Below are positions 1 to 10,559 of a stretch of DNA of 64,000 bases, piece after piece. How positions within the stretch are numbered: the first letter of the stretch is position 1; each line of letters begins with the position of its first letter. Below the pieces are notes generated by a model. That model was not told where the DNA came from. It did not search any database and saw nothing but the letters and a program-made list of their open reading frames with translations. Source of the stretch: Sepioteuthis lessoniana (lineage: Eukaryota; Mollusca; Cephalopoda; Myopsida; Loliginidae); contig OY757921.1 of assembly GCA_963585895.1 (NCBI GenBank), forward strand, positions 51,867,669 through 51,931,668, read 5' to 3'. The translations under genes and the position numbers were made by a program.

Positions 1-85
1 GTTCAGTGAAACTTAGCATTCACCAAAATACCACATTCTCCATGTAAACAACCCTGTTTAAAATTTCAGCGATGATCACAACGGC
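1..85 (+). repeat. R-alpha dispersed repeat monomer, partial
   Basis: The stretch with the words TTAGCATTCACC, AAAATACCACATTCTC and GCGATGATCA reappears at about 4885-4960, and in weaker form at 4730-4815 and 59465-59545. It is cut by the left window edge. It has no coding potential. The family is unidentified; repetition within the window is the only evidence. Confidence 0.6.
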
Positions 86-624
86 TGGTCAGGTGGTCAT
101 GATTATGTCCTCTGTTTTATTTCAAAATCCCAAATGAATTTCTGCATCTCATTCTCAAGGACAGATTTGGTTTAATGCATATACCATTTGGCAGTATCAT
201 TTTTGATTTTAAAGGTCAGTTAAGTGCGATACAATTGTTTTTGATTTTAAAGGTTAGAAAATATATGTAAATTTTCAGTTGTCAATTAACTTCATCAATC
301 ACAATGTTGAAACGGGTCATTTCGTAAAATATATTTTTCTAGTCCTTATCTTGAAGGTCAATGTCAAAAGGAGATTTAATTTTGCTCCACCCTAAATAAA
401 GGTGAGCTGGGCATAGCTCATCCACTCAGGTGAGGCAGAATGTTTTTTGTTCAACCACATTGCTCCAAACCTGTTCCCATAGGTCAAAGCTTCTAAAAAG
501 GGTTTCCCCTTTACCTGTAAGATATGATCCTGAACTAGGATAGGCTGACCAATGGGAATATGACTCCTAATTGTCTCTTATTGGATAACCATTTTTAGTC
601 CAGATATTGATCTATAAAAAATGG
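86..624. other. No gene; possible promoter-like sequence next to the gypsy insertion
   Basis: No ORF or recognised element. A CCAAT-like word at about 551-555, an inverted one (ATTGG) near 582 and a TATAAAAAA word at 613-621 lie just left of the gypsy target site. The sequence resumes after the element at 3600. Together the two flanks could be an older LTR or promoter into which gypsy inserted; this is inference. Confidence 0.3.
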
Positions 625-629
625 GATAA

Positions 630-772
630 TATAGTGTATTAGTTAGTAAGAAACGGAAGCACCGTTTCGGTCATCGTTGAGTTGTGGATATTAAAGGCAG
701 AAGTGATTACTTCTCAGTTGCACATTCACTCTCTGGACTATTTGCTTTTAGTGCGTTAACCAGACTACGATA
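630..772 (+). repeat. 5' LTR of the gypsy element (143 bp)
   Basis: Matches 3452-3594 end to end without gaps, about 89% identity by hand count. Terminal TG and CA have both become TA in this copy. At 143 bp it is among the short LTRs known for the superfamily. A TATAAA word is present only in the 3' copy (TATAAAAGG there, TATTAAAGG here), so this copy's promoter is probably damaged. GATAA precedes it at 625-629. Confidence 0.92.
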
Positions 773-774
773 TT

Positions 775-792
775 TGGCCTCGAGGATTTGTT
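775..792 (+). promoter_or_regulatory. Candidate tRNA primer-binding site
   Basis: Two bases after the 5' LTR the sequence begins TGG, the complement of a tRNA CCA end, followed by CCTCGAGGATTTG. Position and TGG start are as expected for a minus-strand primer site. The matching tRNA was not identified. Confidence 0.55.
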
Positions 793-804
793 CTCACTCA
801 AGAA

Positions 805-1620
805 ATGCCATTACTCGGTCACTTAGAGGAATTCTGCACTGAGTCAGGAAATATCTCGACTTACCTGGACCACGTGGAACAGTTTGTTTTTTGTTTTTCT
901 TTTATCGCAAACAATATCGGATATGGAAACCAAACAAAATGCAAAGCAATTTTGCTTAGTGCAATTGAAAAAAAGACGTACAGATTCGTGGAAGATTTAT
1001 GTACCCCTAAAAAACCAAGCGACAAATCTTTGGAGGAAATTACACAGCTGTTGTTGGAACATTTTAAACCTAAACATCATGTAGTCGCAGAGAGTTTCAA
1101 GTTTTACAATGCTAACCAAAAGGAGGGTGAGTCAACTTCTAATTTTCTTGCTCGCCTTAAAAATGCAAATTTTGGTCGTTCTGGAAAAGAGCATTACGTG
1201 ACAAATATGTGTGTGGGTTAAAGGACGATAAAATTCCAGAAAAACTATTGTCTGAAGACAAGTTGCTAGAAGAAACTGTTTAAATGGTTAAAGCTATGGA
1301 ATTAGCGACGGCTAATGTTGTGCATATAAAAGAAAAAGAGACGGATGAAGTAAATAAAATGTGTGCGGAATCTAATGCATTTGAATTACAAAAGAAAAAA
1401 GTGTGTTTTGAGTGCGGTGGAAAATGGCACGAGAGACGCTCACAGTGTCCAGCATGAGGAAAGACGTGTTTTAAATGCAACAATAACAACCATTTTTCCA
1501 GACATTGTAAAAATAAACAAAGGGGAAACATGTTGCATTACTTACAAGAGACCCACGATATGCTCTTATTGTCTACAAGTTACAGTAATTATAAACCATA
1601 TACGTGTAAACTTGAATTAA
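805..1620 (+). pseudogene. gag of the gypsy element, frameshifted
   Basis: Residues 1-130 from the ATG at 805 (start PLLGHLEEF) resemble the Gag capsid region of gypsy elements, which packages element RNA in the cytoplasm. The frame breaks near 1195; coding resumes in another frame with a CGLKDDKIPEKLLSE-type segment, an in-frame TAA at 1281-1283, then two CCHC zinc knuckles. The first is C-X2-C-X4-H-X5-C (1404-1448), the second C-X2-C-X4-H-X4-C (1467-1508). A TGA at 1455-1457 separates them. The paired knuckles are the RNA-binding nucleocapsid motif and support the gag call strongly. A functional Gag cannot be made. Confidence 0.85.
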
Positions 1621-3310
1621 ATAGCGTCCAGTGCGAAATGGAAATTGATACCGGGTGTTCGTCACTCTGATAAGCAAAAAACAGTTTGATTTACTTCCGT
1701 ACGCAAAACTCTCTAAAAAGAGGACAATACTGAGGTTACGGACCTATTCTGGTAGGGTCATTATACCAAATGGAATTGCTAATCTGAAGGTCAAATACCA
1801 GGGCAAAATGTATGATTTAAAAGTGCTAGTTATACCCGGATCTGGACCAAATATTATTGGAAAAGTTTGGCTGGAAAAGTTGCTAATTAATATCTCTGCT
1901 ATCCGCAATCAAATTGAATGGACCGATTTGAATCAGGAATTTGCAGAAATTTTTAAACCAGGTTTTGGTATAGTGAAAATCGCAACTGCAAAATTATACC
2001 TAAAACAAAATAGCACGCTCCGTTTTATGAAGGCTAGATCTGTACCCTTAACAATTAGAGAGAAGGTGGAAGCAAAACTTGAGCGAATGGTTGTTACCTC
2101 CGTTATCAAACCAGTCTGTTTCTCAGAATGGGCTTTCCCTATTGTTCCCGTTTTAAAGAGAAATGCTCAAGTTCGGATTTGTGAGGATTTCAAACAGACT
2201 GTCAATCCTTTTTTGCAAATAGACAAATATCCCATTTCGAATATAAACGATCTCTATTCTAAAGTCTCGGGTGGACTTTATTTTACGCGACTGGATTTGT
2301 GTGACGCTTATTTACAAGTTCCTTTGGACGAAGAGTCACAAAAACTAACGACGATAAACACGCATACGGGTCTTTCATGTATACTCGGTTGTGTTTTGGT
2401 ATTGCTTCTTCGCCAGAAGTATTTCAAAGAATTATAGATCAATTGATCCAAAGAATACCAAGAACAGTTGCTTATCTCAACGACATCCAAATCTCGGGAC
2501 GAACTATGTAACAGCATAATAGGAACCGGCATACCGTATTTACGAGATTACGAGATGCTGGTCTCCGCCTTAATGGCGATAAATGTGAAATCAGGAAGTC
2601 GTCAATTTCATACCTATTGCATTCTGAAGGAATCCATCCAACGCAAGATATGGTCAATGCAATTTGCAAAGCACCTACACCAAAGAATGTGTCGGAACTG
2701 CGTAGATTTTTAGATTTTGTTAATTACTACCGCCGGTATTTAAACAATATCAGCACGGTTTTTGCTCCATTGTACAGGTTATTGCAGAAAGGATTTCTCT
2801 GGAAATGGAGATCAGACGAAGCCTTTGCCTTCAAGCAATGACAGGGGTTGCTAATGTCAATTAATGTCTTGGTTCATGACAATACGGAACTTAAACTTAT
2901 CATGACGGGAGATGCATCTCCAGTGGCTGTTGGGGCAGTGTTATCGCATATAATGAAAGACGGGAGTGAAAAATCGATTAATTTTGCCTCCAGGGCATTG
3001 TCAAAGGCAGAACGGAATTATGCCCAGATAGAAAGTGAAGGACTAGCAGTCATTTTTGGAGTTTCCAAATTCCATAAATATATCTATGGTCGAGAATTTA
3101 CCATCAACACGAACCATAAACCACTGCTTGGACTTTTTAAAGAGGATCGTACAATATCACCGACAGAAAGTGCTAGAGTACAACGTTGGGCATTGGTTCT
3201 GGCAAGTTATCACTATCAACTAGTGTACAAGCCTGGTTAAAAAATTTCCAATGCAGATGGACTTAATTCGGCAACCAATAAAGGACTATGTTTCGCCTTT
3301 ACCTTGTCCG
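1621..3310 (+). pseudogene. pol (protease-RT-RNase H) of the gypsy element, broken
   Basis: The protease active-site triad DTG lies at 1647-1655 in a pepsin-like context (EIDTGCSS), with a frame change immediately after. The 1655-2437 frame carries the protease tail and RT palm, including SEWAFPIVPVLKR, VRICEDFKQTVNP and RLDLCDAYLQVPLDE (motif A). A single-base frame change near 2370 shifts the rest. The motif C equivalent at 2473-2484 reads YLND instead of the family's YLDD, removing one catalytic aspartate. Connection residues follow (LRRFLDFVNYYRRYL, 2698-2742). TGA at 2839 precedes an RNase H segment (GDASPVAVGAVL, ASRALSKAERNYAQIE). Integrase is absent. Breaks are described as seen; the protein would be inactive. 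Confidence 0.9.
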
Positions 3311-3439
3311 GAAGAAGTAGTACTCTCCATGCCAACAACGTTTCCCACAAGTAATGGGAGTTCTTGCCGGAGTTCCGGGGAGGGACCTATGGATATTTCT
3401 TGGTGTCATTAAAAAATGTGTGTGTGTAGTTGTAAGCTA

Positions 3440-3451
3440 AGTGGGGAGGGA
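3440..3451 (+). promoter_or_regulatory. Polypurine tract of the gypsy element
   Basis: The run AGTGGGGAGGGA directly abuts the TG that starts the 3' LTR, the expected position and composition of the plus-strand primer. Confidence 0.8.
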
Positions 3452-3594
3452 TGTAGTATATTGATTAGTAAGAAACGGAAACATCGTTTCGGCCATCTTT
3501 GAGTTGTGGATATAAAAGGCAGAAGTAATTACTTCTCAGTTGTACATTCACTCTCTGGACTATTTGCATTTAGTGCGTTAACCGGACTACAACA
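3452..3594 (+). repeat. 3' LTR of the gypsy element
   Basis: Starts TGTAGT and ends ACTACAACA, giving the inverted terminal TGTAGT/ACTACA and canonical TG...CA. It is flanked on the right by GATAA (3595-3599), the second copy of the target duplication. A TATAAAAGG word lies near 3511. Confidence 0.93.
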
Positions 3595-3599
3595 GATAA

Positions 3600-4149
3600 T
3601 TAAATGAATCCCGAGAGAGGATAAGAAAAAGGGACCGAGAAGAAACTCAAGACTGGCAAAGAAGCATCTCTTCCATTCTAGACCCGAAGTACTCCAAACA
3701 ATCTTGAGACGTTATAAAATTTTAAAGTCCCAGAATTTAGAGACGTTAGTGTTACTCTAACCGAACCTCATCGTCACTCTTCCTCTCTCGATATTCTTTC
3801 TTCTTCTGTTTACCAGGAAAGCAAACCTCTTTTGTTTGTTATTTATTGTCTCCCAAACGTGTTTCAATAAAAACAATTTTTTGTTCTTAAACAACGGATT
3901 TTCTCTATTCTTTGAGTTGCTACACAATCTAGCCACTCATATTACCTGACCGACTGAAGAAGATAAAGCTGAATTGTGTTAAGCCCACTCTGTAGATCTT
4001 TCAAAGTCAACATGGGTACGGAAGGATTTGACAAAGCAAACTGCCGGAAGTCATAAACACAATAGCCACAGCAAGTACTGTGACTAGTATTCACACCACT
4101 TTGGGCTCCGTGGCTAGCATAGGACCACAGTGTGAACAAATTTCAATGT
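3600..4149. other. No gene; right flank of the gypsy insertion
   Basis: Continues the sequence interrupted at 629. It holds a purine-rich then pyrimidine-rich stretch and an AATAAAAAC word near 3868, then TTGCTACACAA near 3916. It resembles the R-U5 part of an older LTR, but no second copy is present in the window to prove it. Confidence 0.3.
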
Positions 4150-4375
4150 CTTGCACATTTCCAAGAAGTCACGGTCCCTACCTAACCGAGTCTAGTCTTG
4201 TACTCTTTTTGCTCTAGTGAACTACATTCCTTTATAACGTTTTTAATTATTTTGTCTTTATCCTTACATCATCTACATTTGCTATTCTGTTGCACAATAT
4301 CAATTTTGAGTTTAATATAATTGGTCTTTATGGCGTTGTCTCCTGCGACTTTAAGTATAATTATCATTATCACTA
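4150..4375 (-). pseudogene. LINE-A fragment (CCHC region), degenerate
   Basis: Matches 21815-22000 on the same strand: words GTCTAGTCTTGTACTC, CATTTGCTATTCTGTTGC and TTGGTCTTTATGGC recur. Read on the minus strand it corresponds to the cysteine-histidine motif region near the C-terminus of LINE-A ORF2. No open frame survives. It ends on an (AAT)-like stretch near 4355-4385. Confidence 0.6.
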
Positions 4376-4575
4376 CTATTAAAATTATTTGACTTCTTTT
4401 TCGCACCAGTTCTATCAGGTTTCTTTTTATTTTTTTTTTAAAAACATATATATTGTGCTTTCATGCATATTTGTGCACAGAGCGTATAAAAGATGTGTGG
4501 GTGTCGAGTAAGAGTAGTGATCTTTACTTGACTATTTTACTCATAATTAGAGTCTTCTTTATTTCTATTTACATA

Positions 4576-4985
4576 CATAAATGGAAGGCACAAGGCCTTG
4601 AAGTTTTGGGGGGAGGGGAAGGGGGTGGTCTTGCCTTGACTATGTATTCTAAGAGAACCTAGCTAACCACATTCGCCAACCCATTCAACAGTACAATATA
4701 TAACCATCCATCCATCGCATGTGCGCTGCAACCACCAAAATATCACATTTGCTCTATGAAAAAAGATCTACTTAAAACCCCGAAAGTAATGAATGATTTT
4801 ATTTACAAATAATGATTAGTGCCTTCTATGACTCCTTCATGTACATAACATCAATTAATTAATTCATTCATTCATACAGTAACAGCTTAGCATTCACCAA
4901 AATACCACATTCTCTCAATGAAAAACCCTGCTTAACATCCAAGCGATGATCATAGATAAAAATGAAATTATTTACAAATATTCAG
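4576..4985 (+). repeat. R-alpha repeat: unique head plus two monomers
   Basis: The head at 4585-4690 (AAGGCACAAGGCCTTGAAG, a GGGGGGAGGGG run, CCTAGCTAACCACATTC) and first monomer (4725-4820) match 59310-59545. A second, diverged monomer follows at 4880-4985. Monomers share CACCAAAATAYCACATT, CTATGAAAAA or CAATGAAAAA, and end ATTTACAAATA. So this is a composite repeat with a variable number of ~95-160 bp monomers. No coding capacity; class unknown. Confidence 0.7.
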
Positions 4986-6149
4986 AAGTTTAATGTTGTG
5001 GAACGTGGAGAAGAAAACCTTCAAAGAAAGCAGGAAAACAAGATAACTTTGGACAGGTCAGTAGCAACCTTCAAACTCTCTCTTTCTCTAAGGAAGATCT
5101 CCTACTGTTTTCCGGATATAAGTCGGTCGCAAACCGGGAGTGGGGTTTTAATCGAAGGATAAAACAACTGGGTAGGATGCATGATTCTAATGTCCTTCCA
5201 AGATGAAAAATTAAGGTACCATGAAAAAAAAAAAAGAGTTGGATGGAACTTAGGGAGAAGGTCAAAAAACAAAATATCGGGTACATAATTCATTCATTCA
5301 ACTAAGATAAAAGAACGGGGTGGGGTACAGATAAGGCAACATGACCGTGTGTACCACGCTCAGGTGAAGGGAACGTAGACTCCCATTTGATTCTCTTACG
5401 TGTGATCAGGCTTGTAACATACATCCACTTTTTGACAAATTTTATAAAATTCAGGGATTTCCTATCACATCTTATATTTAGTTTATTTTAAGCTGATGCT
5501 CTAAGAAAACAATCAGGTCGTGAGGATAAAAATCCCTCTGAACATACAATTTCTTCAGCCGCATTTCTCATTTTGCCATTCAACCTTCAGTTAAGATCCC
5601 TAGAAACACCATTCGTTTGGGGCCAATTCATGCAAGATCATCGTTATCAATAACGTACACAACAGCAAGCTGCAGGAACTGTGGAGATGGATGCGGGCCA
5701 TCGCTTCATTCCCATAGTCCCAAGCCGGCAGTGGAAGAAAACATACACTGCTGTTTTCCCCAAACCACTGTTTCAGCAGGTGCAGTCGGAAAAGTTTGCT
5801 TTCTTTGTTCAATGGCATATCTGCTTTCGCGGATTATCTAATGTCAAATCAATTTTTGCTGAAGAACAGTAGTAATTCTCTTTTACCTTTAACTGGGATA
5901 TGGGTTCAATACCTTTCCTAAGGATATTTGTCAAAAAGTGAATTTAATGGCACAAGTAGAGTGCAAACTCACTTACTACGATGTTGCAGTCCAGCACGTT
6001 AGTCTTTACTTCACGGGAAATTCCTTTACAGAGAAAAACCTGTCAGAAAAAAGCTCTAACTAGTAGGTTTTCTCTAAAGATATTTTTCTTAAAATATGGT
6101 GAAACATTTTGCGTATTGTATTGAGAAATTTTGAATGTTTATTTCTATT
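4986..6149. other. No recognised feature
   Basis: AT-rich sequence with short spurious ORFs only (none over 75 codons, no family resemblance) and a short ATTCATTC repeat near 5288. Confidence 0.5.
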
Positions 6150-6400
6150 TTATTCTTTTGAGAGTTTTTTCTCACCAGCATTTGCCAATGATTTTCCTTT
6201 GGAGGTCTGAGTGACAGCAAGTCTTTTGAAGTCTCCAGGACTCTTCTCAGGATTCTGGCCGATCTCTACAATGCTATAGTTTCAACTCGTCCCGTTATTC
6301 CCAAGTCCTTGAGTCCCTGTACCAGTCCTTTAGTGACTCTCCCAATCGCACCGATTACAACTGGTATCACCGTCACTTTCATGTTTCATAGTTTTTTCAG
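6150..6400 (-). pseudogene. LINE-A ORF2 C-terminal fragment
   Basis: Read on the minus strand this encodes recognisable pieces of the C-terminal part of a widespread invertebrate LINE ORF2: a V.VIPVVIGA-like motif (6360-6385), then LRESKRILRR-like and TSKDLLSL words. The same nucleotide words (ACAGCAAGTC, GTCTCCAGGACTCTTCTCA, CAATTGGTATCACCGTCAC type) occur at 20960-21030 and 22160-22345. It is 5'-truncated and contains stops. Confidence 0.65.
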
Positions 6401-6910
6401 ATTTATGGTCTAGTTATTATTTGAAATATAATTTTTACTTGCTGTTTAGGAATGAATTTTGACCTCTTTCTGCTTTTTGTTTATATATATCATTATTATG
6501 ATTTGATAGACTAATACTTAATATACGCTTTCAATACTGCAATAGAAAAAGAATTTTCTGAATTGTTTGTACTATGACTACTAATGCGATGATAATCATT
6601 ATCAACGATTTATAACAGTTCATTTCATTGATGCTTAATATTCGAACACACATCTTCATATTCCTTGCAGTAATAATACGTGAGATCCATTGCATCATTT
6701 CTGAAGACTTTTAAATGATAGAATATTCAAGATAATTATTTGAAGAAATATTTTATAAGGTTTATACCGAAAACATTCGAGGCTTCAGAAAATTACTTTT
6801 TATGAAATAATGAAAGTGAGTGGCAAATTTATAATTACTAGCCTGGGAAACTTAGAGGTTGCCCAGCAAATAAATTCTATAAAGTAGATTTCAAGCAAAC
6901 AGGTTATTAA

Positions 6911-6956
<46 letters not shown>

Positions 6957-8289
6957 TCGGATAAGTCAAAAGTTTTGCATTGTTTTCGAATTTACTAATT
7001 CGCAACGCGTAAATTAGGTAACCAAAGATGATCAGGCTATGTAAGGTGACAGTTGTGGCTTGTAGTATCGAGGTAGTTGGTGAACTTACACGTTGAGCAT
7101 AGCTTCTTTCTATATGTGTTTTGAAAGCTACTGATATGACCATGCAGTCTAGACTATTTCGGTAACTTGTACATCACGTCTTTAAACTGGACCGCGGAAA
7201 CAACCAAAAATATTTGTTGTGCGAAATGAGAAGGCACAATAAATTCCAGTTCCATAACTATATGATTCTTGGAATTCCACTTGGATCGTAAGAATCTCAA
7301 CCCTCATGAAAGGATTCTGAATCCGTGCATCAAGACATCGAGACAAATCCGACAAGTTACACACGGAGTGTTTCAGGCAGGGTAGCCATCTTTGTCACCT
7401 TCATCATCTTGGCAAAAGCAACCAAACCAACTAAATTGTGCACCACGCTTCCAAATTATTACAAAACTTCTGACTCACTTTAGTATCCCTAAGTTGCCTA
7501 TTAGCAGATGGATTAATAGGAAATCACAGCGATTAATATGTTTTGTTCGAGATGACAGATTTGCAACATCAAGGTAATTGAAATATGGTTCAGTACTGAG
7601 TATTTTATTTGTTTTTGAATCCAAAAACTGTGCAAAAACACTTGTAGAATGTTTATACCACCACTCATTTTAATACAAATTGGGTAGGCCGAGACCATTG
7701 AAAAGAAATATGCTTCTAACAAAATTAATTTTCTATTGAAACAATGAAAAGATCATGAAACAAATTGAAGATGTCAATCCTCAGGGGAGTGTGGCAGAAA
7801 AAAGTCGGTTGTTCCTAGTCAGCTGGGATTCAATTTCAATGCAAATATAAAAGAAATGGAGTGATTAAAAAAGAAAACATTCTAATCGGCAAAGAAAGAT
7901 ATCAAAGCGTCTGGATAAAAACAAACAAACTCAAAGCAATATTCCTTGGAAGTTGAAATGTACAAAAATCAAAAAGATGAAAAATATATTGGGTTGAAAC
8001 AAGAGTCAATGATTGTGAAAGAACATTTATAAATCGACTGAATAAAATGAGATATACATAGATAAAATCCAAACGAAAACCAGTACTAACAAGCTAATAA
8101 ACACGAGGTTAAAGTGGGATAAGAGGAAACAGTCATTCCATGATGAATCAAGGTTATGATTCGGGGACTTTTGTCTGGTTTATTAACCTTTAGTTATTTT
8201 TTTGTTATGACTCCTTTGGCTTTCCCTCTTTTTACAAACATCACTTAAACAATTATAAAAATTATATTCAAAAACTGCCACATAAATAG
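6401..8289. other. No gene; contains a (TA)n microsatellite at 6914-6955
   Basis: AT-rich, no recognised element. The (TA)n run is about 21 units. Short ORFs at 6913-7722 partly translate the repeat and show no family features. Confidence 0.5.
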
Positions 8290-10530
8290 CAGTTTTGCTT
8301 CCAATAATCTTCATCAGATGATGACCCAGGCTTCAGGCATGGTTTCGAGGCCCAAAGCATCATTATTACTAACTCAGGGAACCTCTGACGTATCTCAAAA
8401 AACTATCAGACTTTTAGATGGTGTTTGATCTGTACGAATGCCATATACACTCAGATGCCGTTACAGTTTTGTTTTGGATCTTTTTTAATATATCCCCTCT
8501 TCTCTGCTGGTGAAAGTCCGAGTTTGGTTAAAAATATAGAGGTTGAGTTAGAAATAAAACCTCGACATCCAATCTCAAGAGGAAATATGTCTGTTGACCA
8601 GCCATTCTTAACACAATGCTCCCACAGGACTTCATAATTTTCCAATTTACGCTGATGCACACAGTCGATGTTGATCTCGAAAGGGGTCGTTAATAAACTG
8701 ACCAAATGACGAGATCTGGACGCTGACGAGTAGATGTTATTTCTGTTGGAAAAACGAGGTGCCGATCTACGACAGCAAAACGCGCCAGTCTGTGCAACCG
8801 TCAAGCAATGTTGGTTTTTGCCTATTTCAGTGCAGAGTTTTCGAAACGTTTCCTTCTTTAATAAACTCTATACTTGTTTTTTTCTCAGTTTCACAACACA
8901 TTTTTGAATTCTCAGCAATAACCACTAACATTTCATTGTGTCTCCGCGTGTAACTACTTAAGGGATACTGAAATCGAGCTAAAACGTATTACCAATTTTC
9001 CCACATCCTTTGCAAAGTTTGGATATAATTAACCCCAGAGTTTTAAATTTACTGGTGTAGGTAATATGTCATAAACTGCCTTCATGAGGAAACCTAATTG
9101 TTTAGGCTCAATTTTCTTAATGTCGTTCTATGTGATGGTCCTCTCCTTGGTGTTTTCTCACCTAGACCATGCACCTTGTTTGGGTTGCACCACTGCTATG
9201 GCGAGACGCTTGCTTTCCTCAAAATTATGAATCTCTTCAAAAATTATTCTTTGTTTATTCTTTGTGATCGCTTTTGACTACCACCGTAATTGGTGAAGAC
9301 CAAGTCCGGTTCTCCCAGTTTCCACAGAGTCGATTACTTCTTTCATTTTGAGGGAAGATTCTGCAGTCTCCACTGTATATTTACCGTCCCATTTCTGACC
9401 TGTTATTATGGCAGGTTGTGCACTTTTCACAAGTGGGTCCACACAGTCGCGCAGCATTTGGAAAAGTCATGCTATGCCTAATTTAAATTCCTCAACAATT
9501 GACTTCGTGGATAGCTTCAGTTTCGTTGATGAACAATATAATGCTGAATTTGTTAAGGATTTAGGAACTCCCAACCTTTTCTTTAGGAACTTACTGATTA
9601 AAGGCTCCATTTTTTCAATTTCGAAAATGGCCATGCTTATCTTTGGATTAAACCAAAATAAACACACAATAGTTTATCTTTTCCAATGAGCTCACATTTA
9701 TCAATGGAGAGAAATATACCTTTTAATTGTTTTAAAAGTTCTTGGCACCGATGACGATCAGTAAGTAGAAAGGAATAGTAGCAACCGAGGCTTTTTACGC
9801 TTTTTTTCGCGTATTGTGGGGATTACGTTGTTATCGATAGCAAGTTTAATTTCTTGACATCGTCCTTTCGATTATGGATTGACTGCCGCTTTTTGAAAGT
9901 TTTATATTCATTACTGCCCACTTGAAAAGCTCCAGTAGGCGTTTCAGCAGTTTTTTTTTTTTATGTGGGATTTCGACTCTGAAATCAAAGTCACGTCACC
10001 TATAAAAGTCTTCATAGATGGGAGAGTTTTCTTACTGGTGGTATCTTCAGTACGGCGTAGTAACATCTCTATTGCCAAAACGAAAATTAATGGAGAGATA
10101 ACACATCCCATCATTATACCAATGTTTAATTTTTGCCTATTCGTGGGATATTTAGGATTAGAAAATCTCATGTATGTAAATTTATAGTATCCTGATATAA
10201 GCTTTCTAATGTCTTCTGTGATCCAAAAGAAATCCGTTGCTTTCTCAATAAGTGCGTGCCTTACTAAACCATATGCATTTTCAAGGTCTAACCAAATGAC
10301 ATGAAGTTCAGCTGATTTATAATCCCGGGCCGCTTTTATTCGGTCACGCAACATGGATGCATGTCCGATGCAACCTGGAAAACCAGAATTGAGATATTAA
10401 TAAATTTATTGTTTAATACGAACATATTCATTCTCTTAGCAATGACACCGAAAGAGATTTTTCCCTCTACATTGAGCAACGAAATTAGTCGAAAGTATTC
10501 CAAAAGTTTAGAGTTCTTTTCTTTGCATAG
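8290..10530 (-). pseudogene. LINE-B: CR1/Jockey-type reverse transcriptase, decayed
   Basis: On the minus strand, from 10530 leftward: an RT finger motif (FRLISLLNVEGKISFGVIAK, ~10500-10430); palm motif A (IWLDLENAYG, ~10290); GIMMGCVISPL (motif B, ~10110); a motif C equivalent reading FIGDVTL, where the usual first catalytic Asp of F-x-D-D is Gly; then a KRLGVPKSLTNSALY word (~9570), YDILPTPVNL (~9075), and a C-terminal domain ending ENYEVLWEHC...GCRGF (8640-8530). This order, RT followed by a long C-terminal domain, is that of a non-LTR retrotransposon ORF2. Many stops and frameshifts. The endonuclease half is missing (5' truncation). Confidence 0.8.
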
Positions 10531-10559
10531 AACATGTAGATTATTAATACAATATTGTT

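Larger units (their letters stand above)
625..3599 (+). mobile_element. Ty3/gypsy-type LTR retrotransposon, internally deleted and decayed
   Basis: Two 143-bp direct repeats (630-772 and 3452-3594) bound about 2.68 kb that encodes, in order, gag, zinc knuckles, aspartic protease, reverse transcriptase and RNase H. The 5-bp target duplication GATAA sits at 625-629 and 3595-3599. Order PR-RT-RH and the RT sequence type are those of the Ty3/gypsy superfamily. RNase H is followed within about 200 bp by the polypurine tract, so integrase is missing; autonomous members are usually near 5 kb. Several frameshifts and stops make it non-autonomous. By eye the LTRs differ at about 15 of 143 positions, mostly transitions, so the insertion is old. 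Confidence 0.92.

Noticed and set aside
1655-2437. Intact host-domesticated protease/RT gene
   Set aside because: The frame is open but broken at both ends relative to the gypsy pol order and sits between matching LTRs with a target duplication.
8451-8804. A 117-codon minus ORF as a separate gene
   Set aside because: Its ENYEVLWEHC..GCRGF end is the C-terminal domain of LINE-B, so it is part of that element.
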